Source: Hippophae tibetana (taxonomy: Eukaryota; Streptophyta; Magnoliopsida; Rosales; Elaeagnaceae). From it: 64,000 bases of DNA. The position numbers and the translations under genes are program-made. Below the pieces are notes generated by a model. The model saw only the letters and a list, made by a program, of their open reading frames with translations, searched no databases and was not told where the DNA came from. Shown piece by piece: positions 21,751-34,139 of the stretch. Every line of letters starts with the position of its first letter. Within the stretch, counting starts at the first letter, position 1. The stretch lies in contig CM072810.1 of assembly GCA_037013495.1 (NCBI GenBank), positions 82,196,449 to 82,260,448 of the forward strand, read 5' to 3'.

Positions 21751-22806
21751 AATTTAGGTTGTTACTATATCTTCACTTCTTTACTTGACATCCTTTTGTC
21801 TTCAGAGGGAGATCTCACCAAAAAGGTATCTCCCAATCGTATCCCTTCAAGGTCGTTACAAACCAAACGACCTAAAATAATAGGGAGTAGTGACAATAGG
21901 ACTACTTTGAGGATTGTTAAGGAAGGGATTCTAGCTCTTCCTACTTCCTCGGGGTCCAAGGTGGTGTCTACCTCATCGTCACAGGGTTCGATTCTTGTTA
22001 ATAGGATTCTCATGTCAACATCCACCAAAGTACCCTGCCCAAAAAAGAAAAAAAGGGAAAACAAGGGAGAACCTACACATAGAACCAAAGACAAACACCA
22101 AATTGAAAAGATGCCTAACGTTTTGATAGCTAATGAGTTAGAAGAAATTAGATAAAAATACGACATTCCAGCTCGTGTGGGGATAATGCTAGTGCTTCCC
22201 CATTTATGTGATGCTGATGACCCTTCATCGGGGTGGTGGGTGATACATCTAGCGGCCTTTAAAATAGGTCTCCATTGTCCCTTTCCCAAAGTAGTGGCCT
22301 ATGCATTTAGCACTTTTGACATTAATTTTGCTCAAATAAATCCAAACGAGTGACGAACACTTTTATGTCTCTCTTTGGTGGTTGGAGAACATGGGATAGA
22401 CCTCGAAGATGATGAACCTAGGTGTTTATATTATTTAAAAATAAATGGGTCAGACAAAGGGGGCGTACATATCCTACGTTATCGACCATGGGTTGCACTC
22501 CTAGATAACACCTCTGGCTGGAAAGACAAATATTTTTACATTACAAGGGATATTTGGGGTGACATGGTGGATTTGCCTATTCGATACACTTGGAACCCTA
22601 ATTTTAATATTTCACAATCTCGGGCTAGCGAGCTCATCAATAAGGTGGATATAAGTGGTAAAGAGAAAATGAGACGAATTGAGCTACAAAATACCTCGAA
22701 TGAAAGTTACCGTGATATCCTAACCATAGCTCACTTAAAGAAGTTTGGGGTGTGGCGAGGATACACAAGCGAGTATCAAGGTCATTTTTTTAAGAAACAA
22801 ACCTGA
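21751..22806 (+). pseudogene. Antisense extra ORF of element B (gypsy-type transposon domain, PF04195-like)
   Basis: The plus-strand frame is open from 21751 through 22806 except for TAA at 22153-22155 and TGA at 22351-22353. It runs against the direction of the element. No ATG is seen at the front. A Ser/Thr/Lys-rich N-terminal part (residues about 15-135) is followed by YDIPARVGIMLVLPHL, GWWVIHLAAFKIGLHCPFP and FAQINPNE, with the second stop where tryptophan is usual. It continues IDLEDDEPRCLYYL and GWKDKYFYI. That layout resembles the plant 'putative gypsy type transposon' domain often found in Tat elements (established for the lineage; the match here is by eye). Function is unknown in all relatives. 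Confidence 0.6.
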
Positions 22807-22908
22807 GGATTCTTTGTAATTGTGTTAGTAACAATTTGTAATAATGTCTGATAACAATCTATGATATCATATGAACTTGATTTGGTAAACCTGTAATCCC
22901 AACTTATG

Positions 22909-23775
22909 GGCACTAAATAAGATGCCCAAAGCATGATTGTATTCTTGCGAGCATATTTTGCATCTCGAATGGGGGGTCAGGGGACTTCACCTCCAATCAA
23001 GAAGAAATGGGACATGTCTTGCATCTCAAGCGAGAAGGTCAAATGACTTTTCCCAACTTGGGGGAACGAAATAAGACGCCCAAAGCATGATTGTGTTCTT
23101 GCGAGCATATTTTTCATCTCGAGTGGGGGGTCAGGGCACTCCACATCCAATCACGAGGCATAAGACGTATCCTGCATCTCGAGTGGGGGGGGGGTGTTAG
23201 GGGACTCCACCTCCAATCAAGAAGCAATGGGACATGTCTTGCATCTCAAGTGAGAAGGTCAAATGAATTTTCCCAACTTGGGGGCACGAAATAAGACGCC
23301 CAAAGCATGATTGCATTCTTGCGAGCATATTTCACATCTCGAGTAGAGGGTCAGGGGACTCCACCTCCAATCACGAGGCATAGGATGCATCCCGCATCTC
23401 AAGTGGGGGGGTCATGGGACTCCACCTTCAATCAAGAAGGAATGGAACATGTATTGCATCTCAAACGAGAAGGTTAAATGACTTTTCCCAACTTGGGGGC
23501 ATGAAATAAGATGCCCAAAGCATGATTACGTTCTTACGAGCATATTTTGCATCTCGAGTGGGGGGGGTCAAGGGACTCCATCTTCAATCACGAGGCATAG
23601 GACATATTCTGCATCTTGAGTGGGGGGTCAGAGGATTCCATCTCCAATCACGAGGCATAGGACGTATCCCGCATCTCGAGTGGGGGGTCAGGGAACTCCA
23701 TCTTCAATCACGAGGCATAAGACAACCCGCATGTCAAGTGGAGGGCCATGGGACTCCACCTCCAATCATGATTTA
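22909..23775. repeat. Higher-order tandem repeat in the 3' region of element B
   Basis: A unit anchored on CCCAAAGCATGATT recurs near 22925, 23079, 23299 and 23513. Each holds a different number (about 1, 2, 2 and 4) of a 60-bp subunit built on GCATCTCGAGTGGGGGGTCA and CTCCAATCACGAGGCATA. Most units close with AGAAGGTCAAATGACTTTTC. GC-rich compared with its surroundings and not coding. Confidence 0.9.
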
Positions 23776-23847
23776 ACCTTGCCATCAATAACTGATTAGA
23801 AGATATTTGTATCTCTCATATATAAGTATTTACTGCGTACAAAGCAT

Positions 23848-25060
23848 TTACATGTAATATTTTTTAAGAAGTTCTCCATTCCAGCTTAAACCCTCATTTA
23901 TGTCATCTGTACCTATCAAGTAAGAACCTACTGGCATGATATCATATATTTGATACGGACCTTCCCATGTGGAAGCAAATTGGCATGCATTAGTTTCAAA
24001 TTTGTTGCCCAGTGCTCTTCGTAAGACCCATTCTCCAATGTCAAAGCTCTCGTGCTTGACAAATTTGTTATACATCTTTTGGAGTGTTCTTTTTTGCTAT
24101 TCGAGACTTATTAAAGCCTTTTCTTGTTTTTCTTTAACTAATAACAAGTCTTCTCATCGTAAGTAATCATTTTCTTCATGATCGATATTGGGTCGAAGGG
24201 TGGGTTCTTATATATCAAGGGTGTCGTAAACGAGAGAAAAAAGAGTTTCTCCTGTTGCCGTTCTGAGAGTAGTTTGTGTTGTCGAGAGGGTACTAGGCAA
24301 CACATCAACCCATTTTCCTTTAGCCCCCTCTAAACGTTTTCGTAGTATATTAATAAGGATCTTATTAGAAAATTCAACTTGACCATTTTCTTGTGGGCGG
24401 TAAGGGGTGGAATGAGATAATTTGATACCTTTCTTGTCACAGAAAGATACAATTTTTTGTCTAGTGAATTGTCTACCATTATCGGTAACCAGTTCACGAG
24501 GTAGGCCATATCCGCATATAATTTTACGCCATATGAATCTCTCCACATCCAATTCTTGGATTCGAGCTAAAGGTTCAGCCTCTATCCATTTAGTAAGATA
24601 ATCCGTTACGATGATTAGAAACTTTCTTTGACCTGAAGCGATGGGTAATGGTCCCACAATGTCCAAACTTTATTTCTGAAATGGCTAGGGGCTAATAATA
24701 GATCTTAGGTAATAGATCTTAGGTGTGGCACATTGGCATGTCGTTGGCATTTATCGCACCTTTTGACATAAGAGATGCAATCTTTAAGAAGTATAGGCCA
24801 GTAATAACCCTACCGAATAATCCTTTGGGAAAGTGTTCTTCCTCCAGAATGAGCTCCACACTAGCCGTAATGTAGATCACTTAAGACCATCCGAGCCTCA
24901 GTTGTAGGTAAGCCTTTTAGCCATGGGCCATCATGATTCTTCCTATATAAAACTCCTTGAATGATGGCATAGCTCCCTACTTTTGTCATGAGCTTACGAG
25001 CTAAGTGTTTGTCTTCGGGGAGAGTACCATTGATAAGATATTTTGTATATGGTGTCAACC
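23848..25060 (-). pseudogene. pol: Integrase of element B (zinc-binding, core and C-terminal parts)
   Basis: Read from 25060 down: an N-terminal segment with LMTKVGSYAIIQGVLYRKN, a broken stretch that should hold the HHCC zinc site, then the catalytic core from 24666. The core shows MDIVGPLP, IIVTDYLTKWIEAEP (first D), LVTDNGRQF (second D) and PQENGQVEFSN (catalytic E), so all three acidic residues are present. A C-terminal segment (24075-23848) has FDIGEWVLRRALGN and STWEGPYQI, typical of gypsy integrase ends. Stops and frameshifts separate the three blocks, so it is not a single frame. The enzyme would insert element DNA in the nucleus. Confidence 0.75.
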
Positions 25061-25149
25061 AAGAATCATGAATAGTATGTATGATGTTTGTTCACATTTG
25101 AAATTTTACTTCACTTGGGGTAACACTGGGTCTTGATAAACAAGATACT

Positions 25150-25642
25150 GGGATGACTCTCTTTAAATCCAAGTTTACCACCGATGCCAACATGGCTAAG
25201 GAATCAACGTGGGCGTTTTCTCCTCGTGGTATCTATTTGATCTAAAAAGTTTCAAATGTAGCCTTTTCTTTCTTCACCTTTTGTACATAGAGTTTCATTC
25301 TTTCCTCCTTAGCTTCAAAATCGTCGTTCACTTGGTTTACACTAGCCGCGAATCGCTATGAATTAACACCTTCTTAGCTCCAAGGGTTATCAATTGCTAC
25401 AACGCCAAAAGTAAGGCTTTATATTCCGCAATATTGTTAGTTTCTTGGAAGGTGATCCGAAGGCATTGCTCTATTAAGGCTCCCATCAGGGTGAAGATTA
25501 CTATTCCAACTTCTGCTCCACGTGAATTACTTGAACCTTCCACGTATACCTTCCATAGCTCCATTTTAAGGGATGATGTTTCTGCTGTGAGGGTTGGCCT
25601 TATCTCATGTATTGAATTGCATTCTTGGGTATACTCATTCAT
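25150..25642 (-). pseudogene. pol: Second (archaeal-type) RNase H-like domain of element B
   Basis: The segment LWKVYVEGSSNSRGAEVGIV, then ETNNIAEYKALLLAL, shows the D..GSS and AEY.ALL pattern of the extra RNase H domain found after the normal RNase H in Tat elements. It starts just after the first RNase H (26048-25635), overlapping it by a few bases in another frame. Past 25397 the frame is lost and only fragments can be followed to about 25150. In the lineage this second domain is thought to replace a weakened first one; here its activity is unlikely because of the breaks. Confidence 0.65.
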
Positions 25643-27140
25643 CCATTTTCACGATAAAATTTGCTAGGGCTTGTCCTTTGATCGTGGCCAAAGGTTTATA
25701 ATGTATTTCAAATTCGCCGAGCTCAATAGCTATTTGGGAAAGATGGCCGGATAAATCAGGTTTGCCCAAAATGTTTTTCAAGGGATAGGAAGTAAGGACC
25801 ACTACCCTGTGAGCACCAAAATAATGTCTAAGTTTTTGTGCCGTCATTATAATAGTAAATACTGCCTTATCTAAAGAAGGATATTGTTGTTGCACTCCTG
25901 TTAATGAATGACTCACGTAATACATAGGGTATTGAATTCCCCCACGGTCGACCACCAATACCGCACTGAAAACCTTGTCCGTAAAGGACATATACATGTA
26001 TAAGTGTTCGCCCACCATGGGACTAACTAAAAGAGGTGTTCTTCCCAAGTAATCTTTAATGGACTAGAAAGCTTGTTCGCACTCGGTATCCCATAGGTAC
26101 TCCGTGTTCTTTTTGAACATCCAAAAGAACGGTAGGAACTTTTCGATGCATTTAGAAATGAAACGACTTAATGCTGCAATACGTCCGTTCAATTGTTGGA
26201 CTTCCTGAAGACACCTTGGGAATTTCATGTTGACTAAGGCTGAAATTTTATCTAGATTGGCTTCGATACCCTTTGATGTGACTAAGTACCCCAAAAAATT
26301 CTTTGAGGCTATGCGAAACACACTTTTTTGGATTGAAATGCATTTTATAATTCTGAATTATATCAAAGACTTCTTGGAGGTCGTTAATATGGTCTTTAGC
26401 ACATTTGGTTTTAACTAGCATGTCATCGACGTATGCCTCCATGTTTCGGCCTATTTGGTTTTGGAACATCTTATTCATCATTCTCTGATAAGTAGCGCTG
26501 ACATTTTTTAAACCGAATGACATCTTTGTGTAACAAAACATCCCTTCTTCCATGATAAACACTATTTTTTTCTTCGTCCCTAGGATGCATTTGGATTTGG
26601 TGGTAGTCTGAATAAGCATCCATAAAGCTCATTGATTCAAATCCAGTCGTGGCATCTACCAATTGATCAATATTCGGCAAAGGGAGACAGTTCTTTGGTG
26701 TTGCTTTATTAAAATCTATGCTCGCCTCTTGCTTTGTTTACTAATACCACATTTGATAGCCATATAGGATACCGGACCTCTCGAACCCAACCCACATTTT
26801 TTAAGGTCTCAATCTTCTTTTTGATGATTTCATTCTTCTCTCTAGCAAATTTTTACTTTCTTTGTTGGACTGGATTTTTGGTATGATTTAAGCATAACTC
26901 ATAGGGGATGATATCTGAGTCTATGCCGGGCATATACTCAGGTTTCCAAGCGAACAAATCTTTGTTATTTTTCAAGAAACCAACGAGGGTAATTTTAAAT
27001 GAAGGAGATAGTGCACCATTGATTTTAACATATTGTTCGCTCTCCGTGTCTCCTATAAGGACCATATCATATTCACCGTGGACCTCCATGGTAGTACATT
27101 CACTTGTATGCAATTTCTTAAATTTGTGGAGGTGACTTTT
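25635..27140 (-). pseudogene. pol: Reverse transcriptase and RNase H of element B
   Basis: From 27113 down: VLIGDTESEQYVKINGALSP and DLFAWKPEYMPGI (the linker before reverse transcriptase), then a broken palm. It resumes with FMDAYSDYHQIQMHPRDEEK, a Y..M..GLKN segment and EAYVDDMLVKTK (YVDD catalytic box, near 26430). After a further frameshift come FLGYLVTSKGIEANLDKI and the RNase H block: VLVVDRGGIQYPMYYVSHSL, KLRHYFGAHRVVVLTSYPLK and LANFIVKMDE. At least three frame changes are needed, so it cannot be translated as one protein. Order and motifs are those of Tat-type gypsy pol. Confidence 0.8.
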
Positions 27141-27254
27141 AACATTTAGTTGCTATTTTGAGGTTTGGGATATTGCATTCTTCATGGCAGAGTTGTAGCA
27201 ACTTCGTGCCCTATCTTGTTCCCCCTCAATTTGTCGTATCCCATTAGAGATAGG

Positions 27255-27546
27255 TTATTTAATCAACTGGTGATATGTTGAAGGAACCACTTTCATGTCA
27301 AGTAGAGCGGATAAATATAAGAGATCGGATGAACTACCATTGTCAACTAATATCCAACGTACTTCGGAATGAGCTATTCGCACTATGATTACTAGAGGAT
27401 CATCATGGGGACGTAGGCATTCTCTGTCTTTGAAAGTAATAGGATAAATAGGTCCTTCAAGTCTCATGCCATGTATTAAACATCCTGTATCACGAGCCTC
27501 TTCTGCATAAATTTTTCTGGAATTGTTATAGTGACCGACCATGGTA
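27255..27546 (-). pseudogene. pro: Aspartic protease of element B
   Basis: The frame YNNSRKIYAEEARD, then PHDDPLVIIVRIAHSEV and RWILVDNGSSSDLLYLSALL, is the Tat-type retropepsin. The active site appears as DNGSS. It is open from the insertion point of the nested element down to a stop near 27255, and the frame picks up again on the gag side at 36485 once one copy of the GGGCC duplication is discounted. The enzyme would cut the gag-pol polyprotein inside the particle. Confidence 0.75.
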
Positions 27547-27551
27547 GGGCC
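27547..27551. repeat. Target-site duplication GGGCC of element A' (left)
   Basis: The second copy is at 36485-36489. The duplicated bases belong to the gag-protease linker of element B. Confidence 0.92.
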
Positions 27552-29387
27552 TGATGAGCAAAATCGTCATCACCGATCCTGCCAATACTTTGGTTTTATA
27601 TTTATAAAACTCTCGCAAGTGCACAAATCATTTCGTAGAAAATGATAAGTATACTCCCAAGGTCGATCTAAGGAAGAAATATATGTGATTTTTAATTTAT
27701 TATTCAAAACTTTTAAAAACAAAATTAAATCCTAAACATCCTGTCACGATATTTTGGGTTTTTGTGTTTCTACTCTAATAACATAAAAATAAACATAGAT
27801 AAAGATTCAATAAACATTTATGAAAATTTTATCATTTATAATAGTGGAGTATTTATGGATATAATAACTAAGTTAATTATGCTTGCTCATATTATTTAGG
27901 TTATTAAAGATATAAATTGATTTTCTTTTTTTATATGAATACCACCTTTGGTGGGATTAGATATTCTTTGTTAACTAAACAAATCAATTAACACCTATGA
28001 GTGGGGTTGATAACTAATTTGGTTAATTCAATTAATTCCCTTTTCTAAGATATTGAAAATGAAACATTTAAATGCCACATTCGGTGGGGTTAGACAGTTT
28101 AAACTTTATTCAAGGTGTCTAAATTAAACGTAAGAATTTAGTTATCCGAGTACTAACTTTCAAGTTTTAAAACCACTATTGAAAACATGTTTTCAATACA
28201 TTTTCAGATAATAATTCTTATAAAAACTTTTGAAATAGAGCTTCACTCTAACTACCGGGCGATTGTACCAACAAATAAAAAAGCACTACTCTAAATCAGA
28301 CTGGATAACTAAACCTTAAAATCTAATTTTCAGATTTAAGTTTGTAATGAAAAATAATAAATTTCTCTCTAATATTCTTAATATAAAATCTTGAATAAAA
28401 ATAAAATCAATTCATTTTAGAGATTTTTACCTATTTAATATTTCGCAAGCATAACAACGTTATTATTATATCATGTTTACAAACAGCTAGCAAAGTTAAA
28501 TTTAATCACACACAAATTAAATATAACAAGTAAGAATAAAGCATAAAAAATAATTGTAAAGAAAATAAAATCCTTACAATACTTTGTTGCTATTCCCGTT
28601 GCTAGAAAACCTCCAAACGGAATTTGCACTCCCATTTATTGAATCGAAAAGCAAATAAATTACAAAAACATAACTCGTTCTTCTCAAAAAGAGAAGAACT
28701 CTAAAACTAAGAAAAACTAACTAAGAAAAGAAAAAAACTAAGAAAAACTTAAAAACTAAGAAATGAGAGAAAGAAAGAGAAGATGTGTTTGGAGGTGTGT
28801 TTAGTTATGAAGAGAATGAGGGTATTTATAGATGAGGATGAGAAGAAAAAGTGGGTGAAAAAATGATTAAAAATAGAGAAAACGTGGAGTAGTGAACGAT
28901 GATGTCATACTGATGACGTCATTCTGGTGTGGGTGCGGCAGCGCGCGCAGATGGCGTGCAAATGGGCACAGGTGTGCACAGATGAGGCACAAGTGGGCGC
29001 AGGCTGGGCACAGGTACGCGCGTTGCTTGGCGTGGCTGGGGCAGATGCTGGCGCGGCTGGGTGGCAAGGTTGGGCAGTTGTGCGGCGCGATTTCCCCCTT
29101 TTGACATTTTTGACCTTTTTGACACATTTTGTCCAATTTTTCCATATTTGTTTACTTTGCCTCATTTATTTTTGAATGTATTTGTGTTGTATTGCCTACA
29201 GTATTCCTCTTTGAGTCTTTAAGTTACGTTTTTTAAGCCAAAATACCTGTAAAATAATAAAAATACCCGTGATTCCGAAAAGACAAATATATATAAATAT
29301 ATGATAAAATCATATAAATATATATATATTTAATCAATTAATGTGTATTAAATCATGGTTATTTTAGTGCTTTTTGAGTACTCATCA
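27552..29387 (-). repeat. 3' LTR of element A'
   Basis: Starts TGATGAGC and ends CTCATCA. The GC-rich island is at about 28920-29090, with a different island sequence from the LTRs of element 1. TATA box at 28823-28830. Confidence 0.92.
28823..28830 (-). promoter_or_regulatory. LTR TATA box
   Basis: CTATAAATACCC on the minus strand, placed as in the sister LTRs. Confidence 0.55.
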
Positions 29388-30445
29388 CAACCCCAACCAA
29401 CTTCTTGCTAGTCCCTTAGCAAGGGAAGCGATAAAAACTAAACATTAAACTATCCTAAATCATTTCCGTTGATTGACACGGTTGCATTTAGCCTATGCAA
29501 CAAGCCTTTAAACCCCTAGATTGCCCTAGTGGACGAGTTTGAGTCTCGTGAGGGTTTTCAGTAATGATACCCACAAATATTGCACAAAATGTAAAAATTA
29601 AAAGAAATAATAAAAACAATCAACTTAAAAACTAAAATTACAACAAAATCAAAAATTAACTTTTAAGAATAAAAGAAAACAACATATCACAAAAATGTCT
29701 CATACTTTTAAATCTCCTTTAAGATTATAATTAAAATCTCAAGCATAAGTTATTTTAATCTCTTTAAACAATCATGATTTATTATAATAATTAGCCGAAA
29801 ATCATTTTTATATTTCATATAAAAAATGTATCAATTTAATTTCACCCAATTTTAGTGTCAAGAATCCGAATTCACTTCGACTCTATTTCTCACTTGTCAA
29901 TACTCTCAAAACACTGAATCATATGGGTTCAAACACTCATACTAATTTATATGCGAAAGAGTTGATATAAAGAAATGAACTAATATGTTCGCATATGTAT
30001 AAATAATAAAGGCTCAAAGTGTTATTTTAACATTGATCTCATGAAAGAAATCGAATGTATAAATTATAAAGATATCACATATAAAAATTATTTTCATGCA
30101 TAAATCAAACTCATTAAGAAAGAATTTCAAGATATATGTCTTTTACAAATGAAAAAAGTGCAATGACTTTTTAGGGAATTACTTCCTATATCTTTCTTTT
30201 GTAATTAGCCTGTACTCACAACTTTGTAGGCAATGTGGGCCATAGTATGTAGATTATACTATATATTATTTACCTCTCTATTTTTCCTTCTTTTTTTTGA
30301 AGATTGTTTTGCAATATATATATATATATATATATTTTAGAGAGTCAACTCATGTACAAATTGTACATTTTTTTAGGATTTTGGTGAGTGGTTAATTTTG
30401 TGGCTTTTCTGTTTGATTTTGATTTAGGTCACCCCATATATATTT
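29388..30445 (-). other. 3' untranslated region of element A'
   Basis: Non-coding text closely matching 6802-7850 of element 1. Next to the LTR, GGTTGGGGTTG on the minus strand is the likely polypurine tract. An AT dinucleotide run lies at 30316-30334. Confidence 0.7.
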
Positions 30446-31173
30446 TACTCTGAATAAAGGAAATTAGGCCTAAATAAGACCTAAATTTGTCTAAAGAAAA
30501 CACTATAGCCCAGAATTCCTTTTCAGTGGTGGTATAATTCATTTGGGCATCATTGAATGTTTTGCTAGCATAGTAGATGACATGCAAACACTTATCCACT
30601 CTTTGTCCCAAGACTGCTCCGATAGCATAATCAGAAGCGTCACACATTATTTCAAAAGGTAAAGACCAGTTTGGTGCCATAATAATAGGGGTAGATGTTA
30701 GTTTCTCTTTCAAGGTATTAAAGGCAATAAGGTAGTCCTTGTTGAAATTAAAATAAACATCTTTTGATAGCAAGTTACATAAGGGACGACTTATTTTAGA
30801 GAAATATTTAATAAATCATTTGTAAAATCCTGCATGTCCTAAGAAGCTTCTTATCCCCTTCACAGATGTAGGGGGAGGTAATCAATTCAACTTTTGCCTT
30901 ATCAACTTCAATACCCTTGTTTGAATTTATATGTCCTAAAACTATCCCTTGTTGAACCATAAAATGACTTTTCTCCCAACTAAGGGTGAGATTGCATTCA
31001 ATGCATCTTTCTAAAACCAAAGTCAATATATGTAAGCAATCATCAAATGAGTTTCCAAAGACAGAGAAATCATCCATGAAAACCTCAATGAATTTTTCGA
31101 CCATGTCTTAGAAAATAGATATCATGCATTTCTAGAAAGTGGCAGGGGCATTGCATAACCCAAATGACATTCT
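30429..31173 (-). pseudogene. pol: Athila reverse transcriptase C-terminal half and RNase H of A'
   Basis: After stops near 31174 the same domain resumes at 31104: EKFIEVFMDDFSVFGNSFDD holds the catalytic box as FMDD, then ERCIECNLTLSWEKSHFM and GIVLGHINSNKGIEVDKAK. After another frame change, TLKEKLTSTPIIMAPNWSLP, FEIMCDASDYAIGAVLGQR and YYASKTFNDAQMNYTTTEKE make up a gypsy RNase H. Its end is replaced by untranslated-region text near 30445, and no integrase follows. In intact relatives this enzyme copies the RNA genome into DNA within cytoplasmic particles. Confidence 0.8.
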
Positions 31174-32520
31174 TCAAAAAGCAAATATCCCAAAAGGACA
31201 TGTAAATGTGGTCTTTTCTTGATCTTCTGGTGATATGGGTACTTGATAATATCTAGACAATCCATCTAGAAAACAGTAAAATTCGTGCCCAGCTAATCTT
31301 TCCAACATTTGATCAATGAATGGAAGAGGAAAGTGATCATTTTTAGTATATAAATTTAGTTTCCTAAAATCTATACACATTCTCCATCCAGTGATTATTC
31401 TAGTGGGCACTAATTCACTTTTGTCATTTTTAACAACTATTATCCCAGATTTCTTAGGTACCACATGCACTGGACTAACCCACTTACTATCCACAATAGG
31501 ATAGATAATTCCTTCTTCTAACAATTTAAGAATTTCTTTTTTAACTACCTCTTGCATATTTGGGTTTAGTCTTCTTTGGGCCTCTCGTACAGGTATAGCA
31601 TCATCCTCCAAGTTAATCTTATGCATACACATCGTAGGACTAATGCCTCTTATATCCCCGATACTCCATCCCATAGCTTTCTTAAACTGTTTAAGCACTT
31701 TGATAAGTTCCTTTTCTTGGGTGTTGGTCAAGGTTGAAGAAATTATCACTGGATAAGTTTCTTCTCCCAAAAACACATATTTTAAGTGCACAGGTAAGTC
31801 TTTGAGTTCAAGTTCAGGTGGATTGGCCTCTTTACTAGATGAAGAACTGGGTAGATTTAAAAGTATACTAGATTTTGTCATTACTTCATCATTGTCTAGT
31901 CGTTCAAGGTACCCCTTAATTTCCTCATCTAAATCTTCTTCGACCTCTTCAAGTGTAAGAACAGTTTCAAGCTTATCTTCTATTCTAGTTCGGGAAAAGG
32001 TGCTTTGGACAAGATTATCCAAAGGGTCAACATCGAATATTTCATCAATGGCAGAAATAGAAGGAAAAGGTGAAGAATCAAAAACTTTAAAATGAATAGT
32101 CTCTCCTAAGACTATCATTGTCAAATTTCCATCTTGGACATCAATAATAGTTTTAGTAGTTGCCATAAACGGTCTAGCAAGAAATATTGTGTGCTCTCTG
32201 TCCAATGCTGGATTTTCTTGCATATCCAGAGCCACAAAGTCAACAGGTATTATCAGTTTGTCTACTTGTACCAACACATCCTCAACTATTCCCTTTGGAT
32301 ACTTAAGAGATCTATCTACAAGTTGAAGGGACATAGTTGTGAGTTTTAAATCTCCTAAATTGAGCTGTAAGAATATAGAGTAGGGCATCAATTTATACTA
32401 GCACTTAAATCAAGGATTTCTTTAGCAACCTTCCTATCCCCCATAGTTATATTTATAATAAAACTTCCAAGGTCTTTCAACTTAGGGGTAGTTTGTGCTG
32501 AAGTACAGCGCTAGAAATTT
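31174..32520 (-). pseudogene. pol: Athila protease and reverse transcriptase N-terminal half of A'
   Basis: A 405-codon open stretch (32391-31174) begins just inside the protease. Upstream, past one missing base, the active-site region reads EILDLSASIN, where related Athila proteases usually have DLGASIN. Then follow SLQLVDRSLKYPKGIVEDVL and FLARPFMAT, an acidic linker rich in Glu and Asp (roughly residues 130-200), and RT motifs AQRRLNPNMQEVVKKEILKL, SKWVSPVHVVPKKSG, WRMCIDFRKLN and HFPLPFIDQMLERLAGHEFY. The frame ends after CPFGIFAF, where family members continue. It is the longest open retroelement frame in the window, but it is broken at both ends. Confidence 0.85.
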
Positions 32521-32924
32521 CTGATACTACTACTCGTTCATTCAGTTTATACCTCCTTTTCTTAGTGTTCAACTCTTTGAAAAACTTAGCATATGAGGGC
32601 ACATTCATGATCAATTCTAATAATGGTAAATTGATATTTACTTTAGAGAGCATATAAAAAATATCATAGAATTTCTTATCTTGTTTGGATTCTTTTAACC
32701 GGTGTGGAAAAGGTACTTGCAGATGGTGTGGTTATGTTGTCTTTTGAATTTTGGGGATGTTAGATGACCCTCCAAGGAGATTTTCAGAAGGCTTGTTAAG
32801 TTTAACACTTGTTTCTCCTTTTTGCGAACTAGAATATCACCTTATTTGTTACCTGAACTACAAGGTAGATCATTAGAGATTTTAGGTAAACTGGTATTGA
32901 CTACCTTACCACTTCGAAGGGTTC

Positions 32925-34102
32925 TTACAACCTTTGCTTATTCTGATTGACTGGGAAATTTTCCTGGTTCTTTTTTTTCATTTGTTCAGCTAGTTGCCCA
33001 ACTTTAGAATCAATCCTTTTAACCGAAGCCTCCATGGTGTTCAAACTTTGATTATTCATCAATTGGTTGTCACGACTAACTTGAATAAAAGAATTAAAGC
33101 TATCCTCTAAGGCTGGCTTAAAACATTGGCTTGGTGGGTAAGAGTGGTTGTTATTCAACCTTAGTGTTGGACATTGGGTGTAGGTTGGGTAATTATTTTG
33201 TTTCCAATGATGGTTAGGGTAATTATAGGTGTTTGGATGATACCTTTGAAAGGATTTGACTTCCTCTATGACATCGACACTAGAATCACAAGTATTTGAA
33301 CAATTATGAGTACCATGCCCAATTGAAAAACACACTTCACACACCTCTTGATTTGGCATTTGGTGGGTAGTGAGAAGTTGCACTTGCTTAGTCAATTCAG
33401 CAAGTTGCAAGGTTATCTCATTATCGGAGCCAACTTCATTGACTCTTGCTTTCCTTCTAGCATTTCTTTGTTGGGAATTAGAACCCAACAACTCAAAAAT
33501 ATTATAGGTTTCCTCTACGGTTTTTTCTCCCACAACACCTCCAGTAGCATTATCAACCATGTATTGACTATGTAGTGTCAATCCATCATAAAAGAATTGG
33601 TTCTGTAGTTGTAATGGAAAGCCATGATTATGACATTGAATGAAAAGGAGTTTGAATCATTCCCAAGCTTCATGAAAGGATTGTTCATAGTTTTGAGAAA
33701 ATGTTGCTATCTTCGTCCTTAGATCAACAATCTTTTGATGGGAATAGAACCTACCCATAAACATTTCATATACTACCTCCCAAGTTTTTAGAGAACCCGA
33801 ATGTAGAGTAATGAACCATGACCAAGCTTTATCCTTGAGGGTGTAAGGAAAACGCCTCATCCTAATTTGATCTTCATTGATTGCATGTAGTGGAAAGGTT
33901 TGGACAATAGCATAAAATATTCGAATAAAATGCAAAGGATCTTCATTAGGGACACCATAAAAGGAAGGCAACAAATAATAATGAATCTTTTCAATTCATA
34001 ATTCCTTGCAGCCTTTTGTAATTGTATGCAGGAAGTTACATTGCCAATGATTGGCATTGTATAGTCTGTCATCATTTTCCGCCTATCTTCAGCATCTCCC
34101 AT
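32925..34102 (-). pseudogene. gag: Athila gag of A'
   Basis: ATG at 34102 opens MGDAEDRRKMMTDYTMPIIG. A frameshift near 33960 leads into LPSFYGVPNEDPLHFIRIFY, then LKDKAWSWF, SLKTWEVVYEMFMGRFYSH and FHEAWE. A stop-containing gap near 33600-33656 is followed by the C-terminal half (33581-32925). That half includes NATGGVVGEKTVEETYNIFE and a zinc knuckle CEVCFSIGHGTHNC of the CX2CX4HX4C kind, which binds element RNA. It ends with a glutamine/lysine-rich tail. The start is supported by the same MGDA start in element C (57926). Gag would build the particle. Confidence 0.8.
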
Positions 34103-34139
34103 GGTTATTTGTAGTTGAAATTGAACCTGTTCCTATTGT

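Noticed and set aside
22375-22806. Independent host gene on the plus strand
   Set aside because: Its frame continues upstream through one stop into the same domain and it lies within element B, so it is part of the antisense extra ORF.
22909-23775. CRISPR-like array
   Set aside because: Units are hierarchical and contiguous with no unique spacers, and they lie inside a plant retrotransposon.
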